A DNA stretch of 64,000 bases from Enterococcus gilvus ATCC BAA-350 (GTDB lineage: Bacteria > Bacillota > Bacilli > Lactobacillales > Enterococcaceae): NCBI RefSeq assembly GCF_000407545.1, contig NZ_ASWH01000001.1, forward strand, positions 1,689,501 through 1,753,500, given 5' to 3'. The position numbers were made by a program, and so were the translations under genes. The notes below the pieces were generated by a model that saw only the letters and a list, made by a program, of their open reading frames with translations, had not been told where the DNA came from and made no database searches. Shown piece by piece: positions 21,137 through 30,070 of the stretch (positions are counted from its first letter, which is position 1; the number at the start of each line of letters is the position of its first letter).

Positions 21137-22711
21137 ATGAAAAAAGAACATGAAATCAAACGTTTAGATAGCACGAAAGTTATTTTTATCTTGAAAGGCA
21201 TTCTTATCGGAGGGATTGCCGGTATTATCGTCAGTCTTTTTCGTCTCGCAATCGAGAAAATGATGGCTCATATAGTGACCTTTTATCTATGGTTCCGAGA
21301 AAATCCTTTATGGCTGATCCCATGGATTCTCGTAATGCTGAGCTTCGCGTGTATCGTTGGGCTTTTGATCAAATCAGAACCCGATATTAAAGGCAGCGGT
21401 ATCCCCCAAGTAGAAGGAACGCTTCAAGGAGAAATTTCGTTGCGCTGGTTTTCGGTCTTGTGGAAAAAATTTATCGGAGGGATCTTATCTGTGGGTTCAG
21501 GCCTCTTTTTAGGTCGAGAAGGGCCTTCGATCCAACTGGGTGCGATGGTTGGGCAAGGGTTTAGCGAAATTACGCAGGCCTCTACTTCTGAAAAAAAGAT
21601 TTTCATATCTAGCGGCGCTGCGGCTGGACTAGGTGCGGCCTTTAACGCGCCAATTGCTGGATTGCTTTTCGTAATTGAAGAGGTCCACCATCATTTTTCT
21701 CCTTTGATTTGGCTGACATCTCTGACTGCCGCCTTAACAGCGAATTTAATTTCATTGAACTTTTTTGGATTAAGACCTGTCCTGTTTATCGCAAATGTCC
21801 CGTCTTTGCCGTTGAAGGAATATGGGTGGCTAATTGGACTGGGGGTTCTCCTGGGACTTTTAGGTTATGTCTATCAACTAGTTTTGTTGTCTCTGCCGCG
21901 TTGGTATAAACATACCCATCTTCCAGAATACCTTTATGGGATCGTTCCTTTCTTATTGATCGTTCCTATCGCCTTCTTTTTTCCGCATTATTTGGGCGGC
22001 GGGAATCAAATTGTTCTAGCACTTGGTGAACGCAATCTTTCATTGAATTTATTGATTTTTCTATTTTTATTGCGCTTCATTTTTTCAATGGTGTCCTATG
22101 GTGCGAATCTTCCTGGGGGTATTTTTCTTCCTATTTTGACATTAGGCGCGTTGATTGGTGGAATTTATGGAACAATGCTTCATCAGTGGGCCGGACTAGA
22201 TGCCCAATTTATTCGGGACTTCGCGATCTTTGCAATGGCTGGGTATTTTACAGCGATTGGGAAAGCTCCGCTGACGGCAATTATTTTAGTGACAGAAATG
22301 GTTGGAAACATCACTCATCTGATGCCTTTAGCTGTGTGTTCCCTTACTGCATATGTAGTGAATGATTTGTTAGGCGGAAATCCGATTTATGAATCGTTAC
22401 TTGAGCGGCTGTTAAAAGGGCTCCTTCCAAGCATCACAGGAAACAAGACGATCATTGAATTTCCCGTAACGGCAGAAAGCACCTTAGATGGCACCATGGT
22501 AAGAGATTTCAACTGGCCGAAAGAAATGCTGTTGATCTCGATTCGGCGAGGCTCTTCTGAAATCCTCACTCATGGAGATACCGTGATGAAAGTCGGCGAC
22601 CTGCTTATGATTTTAACGGATGAAGGGTATACCCAGAAAATCAAGAAACAAATTCGTGAGCGATCCGATGCAGCAATTGCCAAGAAACAAGACAAAGCAA
22701 TCAGCGATTGA
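21137..22711 (+). CDS. ClC-family chloride/proton antiporter with C-terminal RCK_C (TrkA-C) domain
   Basis: This 524-residue membrane protein has the ClC selectivity-filter motifs in order: GSGIPQVEG, GREGPSIQLG with the gating glutamate, and LPGGIFLPIL. The proton glutamate is present in the stretch LLFVIEEVHHHF, so an H+/Cl- exchanger rather than a channel is likely. The last 70 residues form a RCK_C ligand-binding domain, which in other transporters senses small ligands. AAGAAGG precedes the ATG. It is transcribed alone, divergently from pcrA. Confidence 0.92.
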   Translation: MKKEHEIKRLDSTKVIFILKGILIGGIAGIIVSLFRLAIEKMMAHIVTFYLWFRENPLWLIPWILVMLSFACIVGLLIKSEPDIKGSGIPQVEGTLQGEISLRWFSVLWKKFIGGILSVGSGLFLGREGPSIQLGAMVGQGFSEITQASTSEKKIFISSGAAAGLGAAFNAPIAGLLFVIEEVHHHFSPLIWLTSLTAALTANLISLNFFGLRPVLFIANVPSLPLKEYGWLIGLGVLLGLLGYVYQLVLLSLPRWYKHTHLPEYLYGIVPFLLIVPIAFFFPHYLGGGNQIVLALGERNLSLNLLIFLFLLRFIFSMVSYGANLPGGIFLPILTLGALIGGIYGTMLHQWAGLDAQFIRDFAIFAMAGYFTAIGKAPLTAIILVTEMVGNITHLMPLAVCSLTAYVVNDLLGGNPIYESLLERLLKGLLPSITGNKTIIEFPVTAESTLDGTMVRDFNWPKEMLLISIRRGSSEILTHGDTVMKVGDLLMILTDEGYTQKIKKQIRERSDAAIAKKQDKAISD

Positions 22712-22734
22712 ATCGAAAGCAAATCCATAAAATT

Positions 22735-22802
22735 CTTAACAAATGAAAAGCCAAACGACTTTTTACTTTTCATTTGTTAAGTAAATTATCGTTTGACTTT
22801 TC
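22735..22802. repeat. Two interleaved, mutually exclusive inverted repeats between clc and the amylase gene
   Basis: Repeat A is a perfect 16-bp pair, CTTAACAAATGAAAAG (22735-22750) with its complement (22766-22781), loop 15. Repeat B pairs GAAAAGCCAAACGA (22745-22758) with TCGTTTGACTTTTC (22789-22802) at 13 of 14 positions plus a G-U. They share 22745-22750, so both cannot form at once. A is followed by AATTTTAT on the minus strand and may end the amylase transcript. Neither has a classical long T run. Confidence 0.6.
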
Positions 22803-22844
22803 AATTGTATTTTATAAGTGAATACAGATCTTCTTATTTTTGTA

Positions 22845-24305
22845 TCAATCCTGCAACTTTTTGGCTAAGGTTTCGTTGATGTACACAGAAACTTGACCAT
22901 CATTGACAGGGAATACACCTTGTCCATTTTCATCCAAGGTCACCCGTGCGTCGTTGTTGCCTAACAGGTCTACGAAGGTCTTGCCTTCATGGATAGCACT
23001 GATCGTCATTTCTTTCTCTCCGCCTGTCGCATTGGTCATAATAACCGCGGCACCAGAATCCTCATCGTCAAACGCTCCTGTCAAGGTCCAGCCAATGACA
23101 TTCGAGTCATCAAAATAATCCGCTTGGTTTCCAAAATTCGCTGTATCGCGTAATTTAATTAGGCGGTTCAATCCCTTACCAACGGCTTCCGTTTTATCTG
23201 TTCCATATAAGTCTCCCCAGAATACTACGGGCGTTCCTTCATTTCTCAACAAAATCAAGCTGTACGCCTGAAGTTTGAACCAACCTTCAACCCAGGATTC
23301 TAAACTTTGACCGGGCTGAGTATCATGGTTATCAACAAATGTGACCGCCCAGTCTGGACGCGTCTCGATCAATGTCCCTGAGAAAATCTGACGCATATCA
23401 AACTCTCCCATCGTAGACGATGCCTGGAAAAGATTAAAATGCAGCGGAACATCAAAAAGGGAAATCAAATTCCCTGATGAATCTAGATAATCCTGCAATT
23501 TATCCAATTCATCCGACCAATATTCCCCTACCACGAAAAGGTCTTCTCCCTTTTCCCCTCGGCGGTGCAATAGCCAATCAACAAATAAATCAAAACGAAT
23601 ATGCTTGACCGCGTCTAAACGATACCCATCCATATCTGTTAGTTCTTGGTACCATTTCCCCCATTTGTCCAACTGCTCAACGGTCTCAGGATTTTCCATG
23701 TCGAGGTTGCACCCCATCAAATAATCGAAATTGCCGTTTTCATCATCTACTTTTGGCTCCCAGCCCTTATCGGCGAAATTAAAGATCGCATGATCCTTTT
23801 CACGTGCGTCGTAATCGACACCAGAAAAATTTTTCCAATTCCACTGATAGTCGTTGTATTTCCCCTTGCGGCCAGGAAATGTGAATTTTGTCCACGCTTC
23901 GATTTCTTCTTCTCCAGAGCTTGGCTTGGTTCGATCATCAAAGTGGTAAGATACTGCCGAAACAACCTCCGTTTCGTCCGCCCCCATAAAATGATCAAAT
24001 ACAATGTCCGCATAAGTCTTTAAGCCAGCTTCTTTTAATGCAGCAATACTGCTCAAATAGTCTTCTTTTGTTCCATACTTCGTGGCGATACTTCCCTTTT
24101 GATCAAATTCGCCCAGATCATAAAGATCATAAGTTCCATACCCTACATCATTAGCACCTTCTGAGCCTTTGTAGGCCGGGGGCATCCAGATCGCATTGAT
24201 ACCAAAGTTGCGTAATTCTTCTGCTTTTTCAGCCAGTGTTTTCCAGTGTTTTCCATCCGCAGGAAGATACCATTCAAATCCTTGTAAAATTGTTTGTTTT
24301 CTCAT
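22845..24305 (-). CDS. Cytoplasmic alpha-amylase (GH13 subfamily 5)
   Basis: This 486-residue alpha-amylase has no signal peptide and so acts on internal alpha-glucans or imported maltodextrins. It has the GH13 regions: ADIVFDHFMG (region I), DGYRLDAVKHIR with the nucleophile Asp (II), VVGEYW with the acid Glu (III) and FVDNHDTQPGQSLESWVEGWFK (IV). The opening TILQGFEWYLPADG is the mark of subfamily 5. GGAGGTGAAGG precedes the ATG at 24305. It is transcribed alone, divergently from the fructose operon. Confidence 0.93.
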   Translation of the reverse strand: MRKQTILQGFEWYLPADGKHWKTLAEKAEELRNFGINAIWMPPAYKGSEGANDVGYGTYDLYDLGEFDQKGSIATKYGTKEDYLSSIAALKEAGLKTYADIVFDHFMGADETEVVSAVSYHFDDRTKPSSGEEEIEAWTKFTFPGRKGKYNDYQWNWKNFSGVDYDAREKDHAIFNFADKGWEPKVDDENGNFDYLMGCNLDMENPETVEQLDKWGKWYQELTDMDGYRLDAVKHIRFDLFVDWLLHRRGEKGEDLFVVGEYWSDELDKLQDYLDSSGNLISLFDVPLHFNLFQASSTMGEFDMRQIFSGTLIETRPDWAVTFVDNHDTQPGQSLESWVEGWFKLQAYSLILLRNEGTPVVFWGDLYGTDKTEAVGKGLNRLIKLRDTANFGNQADYFDDSNVIGWTLTGAFDDEDSGAAVIMTNATGGEKEMTISAIHEGKTFVDLLGNNDARVTLDENGQGVFPVNDGQVSVYINETLAKKLQD

Positions 24306-24381
24306 AACCTTCACCTCCATATCTATCATACCGAAAGTGAAAGATCCTTCAAAATATGACGCCCTAAATACCCGTTTTAAA

Positions 24382-24411
24382 TGTTTTTGACTGTTTGTGG
24401 CTGTTTATGGT
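24382..24411 (+). promoter_or_regulatory. Three tandem 10-bp direct repeats, candidate FruR operator
   Basis: TGTTTTTGAC, TGTTTGTGGC and TGTTTATGGT lie head to tail (24382-24411), exactly one helical turn apart, and end at the -35 element of the fruR promoter. DeoR-family regulators commonly bind short direct repeats, so autoregulation by FruR is a natural reading. It is inferred from position and spacing. Confidence 0.6.
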
Positions 24412-24439
24412 TGAAAAAAGAAAATAATTGTGATAGTAT
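24411..24439 (+). promoter_or_regulatory. Promoter of fruR-fruK-fruA
   Basis: -35 TTGAAA (24411-24416), a 17-base spacer and -10 TAGTAT (24434-24439) preceded by TG (extended -10). The first base overlaps the last direct repeat. The leader to the fruR start is only about 16 bases. Confidence 0.6.
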
Positions 24440-24461
24440 TTCAGGTGAAGGAGGATTGAAA

Positions 24462-25214
24462 ATGCTTACAGAAGAACGACACCGTAAAATAATCGAATGG
24501 CTTGAACGTGATGGATTAGTGAAATCACAAGATTTGATCCAGTATTTAGACGCTTCTGAATCAACTATACGACGTGATTTGCAAGAGTTGGAAGATTTGG
24601 GAACTTTGGAACGCGTTCATGGCGGCGCAAAGCGACCTCAACATTTGGAACAAGAATTGGGGATTTTTGAAAAATCATCCAAAAACGTCCAACAAAAAAA
24701 ACTTGTTGCTCAACTAGCAGCAGAATGTATCGTTGAAGGTGACGTCATTTATTTGGATGCTGGCACCACGACTTCTGAGATGATTCCCTATTTGACAAAC
24801 CGAGCAATCACTGTCGTCACGAATTCCGTTGGTCTTGCTGCCCGGCTCGTTGAATTGCAAATCGCAACCATCGTTTTAGGCGGTCGAATAAAATTGACAA
24901 CAGATGCCGTTGTTGGTTCCCAAGCCTTAGAACAGTTGAAACAATACCGGTTCAATAAGGCCTTCATGGGAATGAATGGTATTCATCTCGATAGCGGATT
25001 TTCTACGCCCGATCCTGAAGAAGCGATCCTTAAGCGGACAGCCATTCAACAATCTGAAGAAGCTTTTGTTTTAGTTGACCATAGTAAATTCAACCAAACG
25101 AGCTTTGTCAGTGTCGCTCCATTGTCTGCGGCTTCAATCCTCACAGATACCTGTCCTTTGGTTATTCATGATCAAATCACAGAACAAACTACCCTGAAGG
25201 AGGTTTCTGTATGA
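24462..25214 (+). CDS. fruR: DeoR-family fructose operon repressor
   Basis: This 250-residue regulator has an N-terminal DeoR helix-turn-helix (MLTEERHRKIIEWL ... SESTIRRDLQELEDLG) and a C-terminal sugar-phosphate-sensing domain with the DAGTTTSEM and VTNSVGLA motifs. Homologues repress the fructose operon and respond to fructose 1-phosphate, the substrate of the next gene. AAGGAGG lies seven bases before the ATG at 24462. The stop overlaps the fruK start by four bases (ATGA), so the operon is tightly coupled. Confidence 0.93.
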   Translation: MLTEERHRKIIEWLERDGLVKSQDLIQYLDASESTIRRDLQELEDLGTLERVHGGAKRPQHLEQELGIFEKSSKNVQQKKLVAQLAAECIVEGDVIYLDAGTTTSEMIPYLTNRAITVVTNSVGLAARLVELQIATIVLGGRIKLTTDAVVGSQALEQLKQYRFNKAFMGMNGIHLDSGFSTPDPEEAILKRTAIQQSEEAFVLVDHSKFNQTSFVSVAPLSAASILTDTCPLVIHDQITEQTTLKEVSV

Positions 25215-26125
25215 TCTATACAGTGACACTTAACCCATCTATCGACTATATCGTTCACGTTGATAAACTTACGATTGGCGACGTCAATCGAATGAAAACT
25301 GATTTTAAGCTACCCGGCGGAAAAGGGATCAATGTTTCCCGAATCTTGAAGCGTATTGATAATGATTCGACCGCGCTAGGATTTCTTGGCGGCTTTACCG
25401 GACGCTTCATCGAAGAATGGATGGAACGAGAAACAATCCAAACAAACTTCACACCTGTTAGCGATGACACACGGATCAACATCAAATTAAAAGCCAAAGA
25501 GGAGACAGAGATTAACGGTCAAGGCCCAGTAGTTTCTGCGGAAGAAATGAATGAACTAAAAAAAGTATTGGCTCATTTATCCTCCGAAGACATTGTTGTT
25601 TTATCTGGCAGCAAGCCTGCGAGTGTTCCAACCGGCTTTTATCAAGAATTGATCGAGATCATCAAGTCTCAAGGCGCCTCTTTTGTCATTGATACCACCG
25701 GGGCCGACTTGATGGATGCGTTAGAAAAAGGACCTCTATTGGTAAAACCAAATAACCATGAATTAGCCGATCTTTACCAAACAACCTTTAACTCCGTTGA
25801 GGATATCTACCCATTCGGCCAAAGATTATTGGATGAAGGCGCGCAGCATGCGCTAGTTTCTATGGCTGGTGATGGCGCGTTGCTCTTTACTAAAGACGGG
25901 ATCTATCGCTCCAACGTATTGAAACGCTCCGTTAAAAATTCTGTTGGCGCAGGAGATTCCATGATCGCCGGTTTCGTCGGCAACTATACGAAGAGTCAAG
26001 ATCCTGTTGAAGCATTTAAATGGGGCGTTGCTTGCGGTAGTGCAACTACCTTTTCAGATGACCTAGCCACTGCAGAATTTATTCAAGAATTATTACCAGA
26101 AGTAGAGATCACTAAAGTTAAGTAA
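25211..26125 (+). CDS. fruK: 1-phosphofructokinase
   Basis: FruK phosphorylates fructose 1-phosphate to fructose 1,6-bisphosphate. The 304-residue protein is a PfkB-family kinase with GGKGINVSRIL near the N-terminus (sugar site) and the catalytic Asp in SVGAGDSMIAGF near residue 250. The opening MIYTVTLNPSIDYIV is typical of FruK rather than LacC-like kinases, and the operon context with a fructose PTS agrees. GAAGGAGG lies within the end of fruR. Confidence 0.95.
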   Translation: MIYTVTLNPSIDYIVHVDKLTIGDVNRMKTDFKLPGGKGINVSRILKRIDNDSTALGFLGGFTGRFIEEWMERETIQTNFTPVSDDTRINIKLKAKEETEINGQGPVVSAEEMNELKKVLAHLSSEDIVVLSGSKPASVPTGFYQELIEIIKSQGASFVIDTTGADLMDALEKGPLLVKPNNHELADLYQTTFNSVEDIYPFGQRLLDEGAQHALVSMAGDGALLFTKDGIYRSNVLKRSVKNSVGAGDSMIAGFVGNYTKSQDPVEAFKWGVACGSATTFSDDLATAEFIQELLPEVEITKVK

Positions 26126-26181
26126 TAGGATCTCCCTTCTGTTGAAAAATATGTATCAATTTAGAATTTGGAGGAATTATA

Positions 26182-28107
26182 ATGGATATTAAAGATTTGT
26201 TGATCAAAGATGCCATGATCATGGACTTGCAAGCAACCACAAAAAAAGCTGCAATTGATGAAATGGTTCAAAAAATGTACGACGCTGGCCGAATCTCAGA
26301 TATTGCTGTTTACAAAGAAGGTATCTTAAACCGTGAAGCGCAAACCTCAACTGGTTTAGGCGATGGGATCGCGATGCCCCATGCTAAAAATCGCGCTGTA
26401 AAAGAAGCGACTGTTTTATTCGCAAAAAGCAAAAATGGTGTTGATTATGAATCATTAGATGGTCAACCCACTTACCTGTTCTTCATGATCGCCGCTCCAG
26501 AAGGCGCGAACGATACGCACTTGCAAGCATTGGCTGCCTTATCAAGACTTTTGATCGATCCAGACTTTGTTGCTAAATTAAAATCTGCTGAAACACCGGA
26601 TCAAGTACAAGCGACTTTTGAAGAAGCAGAAAAAGCAAAAGAAGCGGAAGAAAAAGCCGAAGCGCAAGCGGCGGCAGAAGAAGAAATCAAAGACACCAAT
26701 CGCCGGTACATCGTCGCAGTAACAGCCTGCCCTACCGGAATCGCACATACGTACATGGCTGAAGATGCTTTGAAAAAGAAAGCAAAAGAAATGGGCGTAG
26801 ACATCAAAGTTGAAACAAACGGCTCCGAAGGGATCAAACATCGTTTGACAGATGAAGAAATCGCGCGAGCAGATGGTGTCATCGTTGCAGCCGATAAAAA
26901 AGTCGAAATGAATCGTTTTAATGGAAAAGAATTGGTGAATCGTCCCGTGAGTGATGGGATTCGTAAGCCAGAAGAATTGATCAATTTAGCATTAAGCGGC
27001 AAAGCGCCTATCTACCGTGGAAGCGGCGAAGAAAGCGCATCAAATGAAGAAAAAAGTGATAACGGTACTGTTGGACAACGCATCTATAAAGATTTAATGA
27101 ACGGTGTTTCTCATATGTTGCCATTCGTTATCGGCGGCGGGATCATGATCGCGTTGTCATTCATGATCGACCAATTTATGGGTGTTCCGCAATCAGAACT
27201 TGCTAACCTGGGGAATTACAACCAAGCAGCTAGCTGGTTCAACCAAATCGGCGGCGCAGCATTCGGCTTTATGCTTCCTGTACTTGCTGGATTTATCGCG
27301 TCAAGTATTGCTGATCGTCCTGGTCTCATCGCTGGTTTTGCTGCTGGTGCTTTAGCAAATGCTGGTGGTGCTGGGTTCTTAGGTGCATTGATCGGTGGTT
27401 TCGTCGCTGGTTATGTCATTATTTTCTTGAAAAAAATCTTCAAGAACTTGCCTAAGTCACTTGAAGGAATCAAAGCCATTTTGTTCTACCCATTCTTTGG
27501 CTTGATGATTACTGGTTTCTTGATGTTATTAGTCAATATTCCAATGAAAGCAATCAATGATGGCTTAAATGGTTTCTTAACTGGTCTTAGCGGTTCAAAT
27601 GCAATCTTGTTAGGTGCTCTACTTGGCGGAATGATGGCTGTCGATTTAGGCGGACCTATCAACAAAGCAGCTTATGTATTTGGTACTGCAACGCTAGCTT
27701 CTACTGTCGCACAAGGCGGATCGATCGTTATGGCTGCTGTTATGGCCGGTGGGATGGTTCCACCTCTAGCTATTTTCGTTGCCACTCGCTTATTCAAAAA
27801 CAAATTTGAAAAGAGCCAAGTGGATGCTGGTCTGACAAATATCGTTATGGGTCTTTCCTTCGTTACTGAAGGAGCCATTCCCTTTGCTGCTGCCGATCCA
27901 ATTCGCGTGATTCCAAGTTTCGTTGTCGGATCTGCTTTAGCTGGCGGATTAGTTGGTGCTGTCGGCATCAAACTACTTGCTCCTCATGGTGGGATCTTCG
28001 TGGTTCTATTGTTAAGCCACCCATTGTTATACCTTCTGTTCATTGCCATCGGCGCAATCGTTTCAGGCGTTATCTATGGTTTAGTTAAAAAACCTGTCGC
28101 ACAATAA
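26182..28107 (+). CDS. fruA: PTS fructose transporter subunit IIABC
   Basis: This 641-residue fused enzyme II imports fructose as fructose 1-phosphate. The order is IIA (about 1-150, phospho-His in GIAMPHAKNRAV), an alanine/glutamate-rich linker (about 150-172), IIB (about 175-275, phospho-Cys in VTACPTGIAHTYMA) and a multi-helix IIC (about 300-641). GGAGG precedes the start, and a 56-base gap separates it from fruK. A strong terminator follows. All catalytic residues are present. Confidence 0.97.
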   Translation: MDIKDLLIKDAMIMDLQATTKKAAIDEMVQKMYDAGRISDIAVYKEGILNREAQTSTGLGDGIAMPHAKNRAVKEATVLFAKSKNGVDYESLDGQPTYLFFMIAAPEGANDTHLQALAALSRLLIDPDFVAKLKSAETPDQVQATFEEAEKAKEAEEKAEAQAAAEEEIKDTNRRYIVAVTACPTGIAHTYMAEDALKKKAKEMGVDIKVETNGSEGIKHRLTDEEIARADGVIVAADKKVEMNRFNGKELVNRPVSDGIRKPEELINLALSGKAPIYRGSGEESASNEEKSDNGTVGQRIYKDLMNGVSHMLPFVIGGGIMIALSFMIDQFMGVPQSELANLGNYNQAASWFNQIGGAAFGFMLPVLAGFIASSIADRPGLIAGFAAGALANAGGAGFLGALIGGFVAGYVIIFLKKIFKNLPKSLEGIKAILFYPFFGLMITGFLMLLVNIPMKAINDGLNGFLTGLSGSNAILLGALLGGMMAVDLGGPINKAAYVFGTATLASTVAQGGSIVMAAVMAGGMVPPLAIFVATRLFKNKFEKSQVDAGLTNIVMGLSFVTEGAIPFAAADPIRVIPSFVVGSALAGGLVGAVGIKLLAPHGGIFVVLLLSHPLLYLLFIAIGAIVSGVIYGLVKKPVAQ

Positions 28108-28115
28108 AAATACAA

Positions 28116-28150
28116 AACCCCCGCATTCTCAATGAGAGTGCGGGGGGTTT
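28116..28150 (+). terminator. Intrinsic terminator of the fructose operon
   Basis: A long GC-rich stem (ACCCCCGCA... with ...TGCGGGGGGT) and a short loop are followed by TTTTT. It ends just before the convergent small membrane protein gene. Confidence 0.92.
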
Positions 28151-28157
28151 TTGTTCA

Positions 28158-28343
28158 TTACATCCAACGATCTTTTCTATGAACGCGAACAGGTTGCGGT
28201 TTGGGTTTGATCGTAAAAAGGATCATCCCAATAAAGAAAACTAAAATGGCTAAAGGAATCTCTAGTGACGAAAGGGGCAAAGCAAAAATCATTCCGACAA
28301 TCAGTAAACAACTACTCATAATTTTGACGTATCTCAGATCCAT
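28158..28343 (-). CDS. Small membrane protein (61 residues), function unknown
   Basis: Two hydrophobic helices (about residues 9-24 and 28-45) are followed by a basic cytoplasmic tail with KPKPQPVRVHRKDRW. AAGGAGAGG precedes the ATG. I recognise no family. It lies 102 bases downstream of an unrecognised 442-residue gene on the same strand, with no obvious terminator between, so the two may share a transcript. Confidence 0.6.
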   Translation of the reverse strand: MDLRYVKIMSSCLLIVGMIFALPLSSLEIPLAILVFFIGMILFTIKPKPQPVRVHRKDRWM

Positions 28344-28445
28344 AACTAACCTCTCCTTTTTTCATACTAAAGAATGACTTTTCAAACTATCTATCCTAAC
28401 AAGAACTTCTCCTACAACTATAAATACTTTTTAAACACTGCTCGT

Positions 28446-29774
28446 TTAAATCTCGAGAATGTCTAATTGATTCTTCGCAGAAACTTTCTTTTGATCAATA
28501 AACGAAACGGTTAAATGCTTCGCCTCTTTCTCTAAAGAAAAAGTCAAAGAATCATTTTTTCGGCTAACCTGATGAATCGTCATATCTTTCAATACCGATT
28601 TTAATTCCTCTAAAGGAAAATCCAGAAAAGCTTTTTTAGGGATAAATAATTGTAAAACAGCGGTGTAATCTTTATAACGCATATCTTGAATTTCAAATTC
28701 GATGGAATCACGAATGTAGTATTCAAACGCGGCCAATCCTTTGTCCAAGGTCAGCTCCGGGTAGAGAATATGATAATTCATCATTCGTTCACTTTCATCA
28801 TCGATCCAAGGAAAATATGCCAGTGCGTTCAATCCACCCTTCATGCGATTGACGCGGTATTGATTGGTTAAAAAATTATAGGTACGAGTCACAAAGTAGG
28901 ATGCCTCGCTTTTCTCGGTTGGCTGAAACTGCTCATTTTGGTATTGCACCGTTTGAACGACAGTATCCTCAAAAGCAAACTCGATATACGGCTGCTTCAA
29001 CAATCCGACGCCGTTCGTATAAGACAATTGCGAGATCCCCAATTGCGCCCGAAATAGCTGCTGAAATCTTAGATTCGCTTCTTCCTTCCATTGGAAAGGA
29101 TCTTTATATAGCTCGAAGAAAACTCCCTCACCAAGCGCCTCCACTCGTTCCACCTGCTGGATCTCTAATAATAATTGTTTTGCAAATAGTTTTTTATAGG
29201 GTGCTCCTAGGAACAGCCACCAGCACGCGGTTAAGCATACACCTTTATAAAAGACATCATATCCAGGAAATGCATTGCAATCTATGACCACATCTCCATT
29301 AAGCCCTTTCATTTTAGGCAGAAGATTCGTCTCTTCAGCGGTTTCAAATGATCGACGTTTAGACAAATCACTCGTATTGTGGTACAAATATTCTTCATAC
29401 GACCGAATGTATGAAAAGAAGCCATATTCTATCAATCGCGTCTTTAAGTAATCCAAATAAACAGTTTCCCAAAAATAGAAATTTTTTTCTTTAAGAATAG
29501 CCTTCTCAAACAACGTATCTCCCAATACATGGATCGTGGTTTCTTCTTCCGCATTTTTCAATTGAAGCCAGGAATCCTCTTTTTCACCAAAACCATCAAT
29601 CTTTTGTTTCAATTGAATCGAGTCAAACGCCTGCTCTTTCCCGTTAATAATCATCATGTCTGGTTCCAGCAATAGGCGACTCATCGTTAACCAATCATTG
29701 GTTTTCGATTGGATATCGGCTTGCTTCAAATCATAAAGCTGGCTGACACTATAAATTTTCTGATTGTTTTCCAT
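28446..29774 (-). CDS. Unrecognised protein (442 residues)
   Basis: I do not recognise this protein. No signal peptide or clear membrane helices are visible. The sequence is rich in aromatic residues (FYFWETVYLDYL, YGFFSYIRSYEEYLYH, CWWLFLGAPYKKLF) with many acidic stretches. The last 100 residues look like a separate alpha-beta segment (QLFIPKKAFLDFPLEELKSVLKDMTIHQV...). The start at 29774 has AAGGGG six bases upstream; an earlier ATG at 29792 would bury it. Upstream, on the other strand, lies the small SPJ_0845-type gene. The good ribosome site and intact frame argue for a real gene. Confidence 0.65.
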   Translation of the reverse strand: MENNQKIYSVSQLYDLKQADIQSKTNDWLTMSRLLLEPDMMIINGKEQAFDSIQLKQKIDGFGEKEDSWLQLKNAEEETTIHVLGDTLFEKAILKEKNFYFWETVYLDYLKTRLIEYGFFSYIRSYEEYLYHNTSDLSKRRSFETAEETNLLPKMKGLNGDVVIDCNAFPGYDVFYKGVCLTACWWLFLGAPYKKLFAKQLLLEIQQVERVEALGEGVFFELYKDPFQWKEEANLRFQQLFRAQLGISQLSYTNGVGLLKQPYIEFAFEDTVVQTVQYQNEQFQPTEKSEASYFVTRTYNFLTNQYRVNRMKGGLNALAYFPWIDDESERMMNYHILYPELTLDKGLAAFEYYIRDSIEFEIQDMRYKDYTAVLQLFIPKKAFLDFPLEELKSVLKDMTIHQVSRKNDSLTFSLEKEAKHLTVSFIDQKKVSAKNQLDILEI

Positions 29775-29907
29775 TGCTTTCCCCTTTCTCATCTCTCTAT
29801 TATAAGTATATCTTAAAGATTTAAAAAACCCTATGAAATTGATTACTAAGGAGAAAAAAATTGTATACTATAATGGATTGTGTTAAAACTAAAATGGAGG
29901 TGTTCAA

Positions 29908-30060
29908 ATGGGCTTAAAATTTGAAAAAACCGATGATTTAGACAAGTTGTTTGAATCATTTGTCGTAGATCCTACTAAAGATGTGCAAAAAGATGAAGAT
30001 ATTCAAAAGTTCTTAAAACCAAAAACTGAACAGAATGATAAAAAAAAGGATCAGGCTTAA
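29908..30060 (+). CDS. SPJ_0845 family small protein (50 residues)
   Basis: The frame begins [18 protein letters not shown] and ends in a charged tail (QNDKKKDQA). This opening is that of a small acidic family conserved in streptococci and enterococci, known to me only by the streptococcal locus name. GGAGG precedes the ATG, and a TATAAT (29869-29874) lies upstream. Its stop codon is in the loop of a terminator hairpin shared with the convergent ysxC gene. Function unknown. Confidence 0.75.
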   Translation: MGLKFEKTDDLDKLFESFVVDPTKDVQKDEDIQKFLKPKTEQNDKKKDQA

Positions 30061-30070
30061 GCCTGGTCCT
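30047..30070. terminator. Bidirectional terminator shared by the SPJ_0845-type gene and ysxC
   Basis: AGGATCAGGC and GCCTGGTCCT form a 10-bp stem (one G-U) around the loop TTAA (30057-30060), with an A run on one side and a T run on the other, so it can end transcripts in both directions. The loop contains both genes' stop codons. Confidence 0.88.

Noticed and set aside
23646-24023. A 125-codon plus-strand frame opposite the amylase gene
   Set aside because: It lies wholly antisense to a well-conserved catalytic domain and has no ribosome site or family features.
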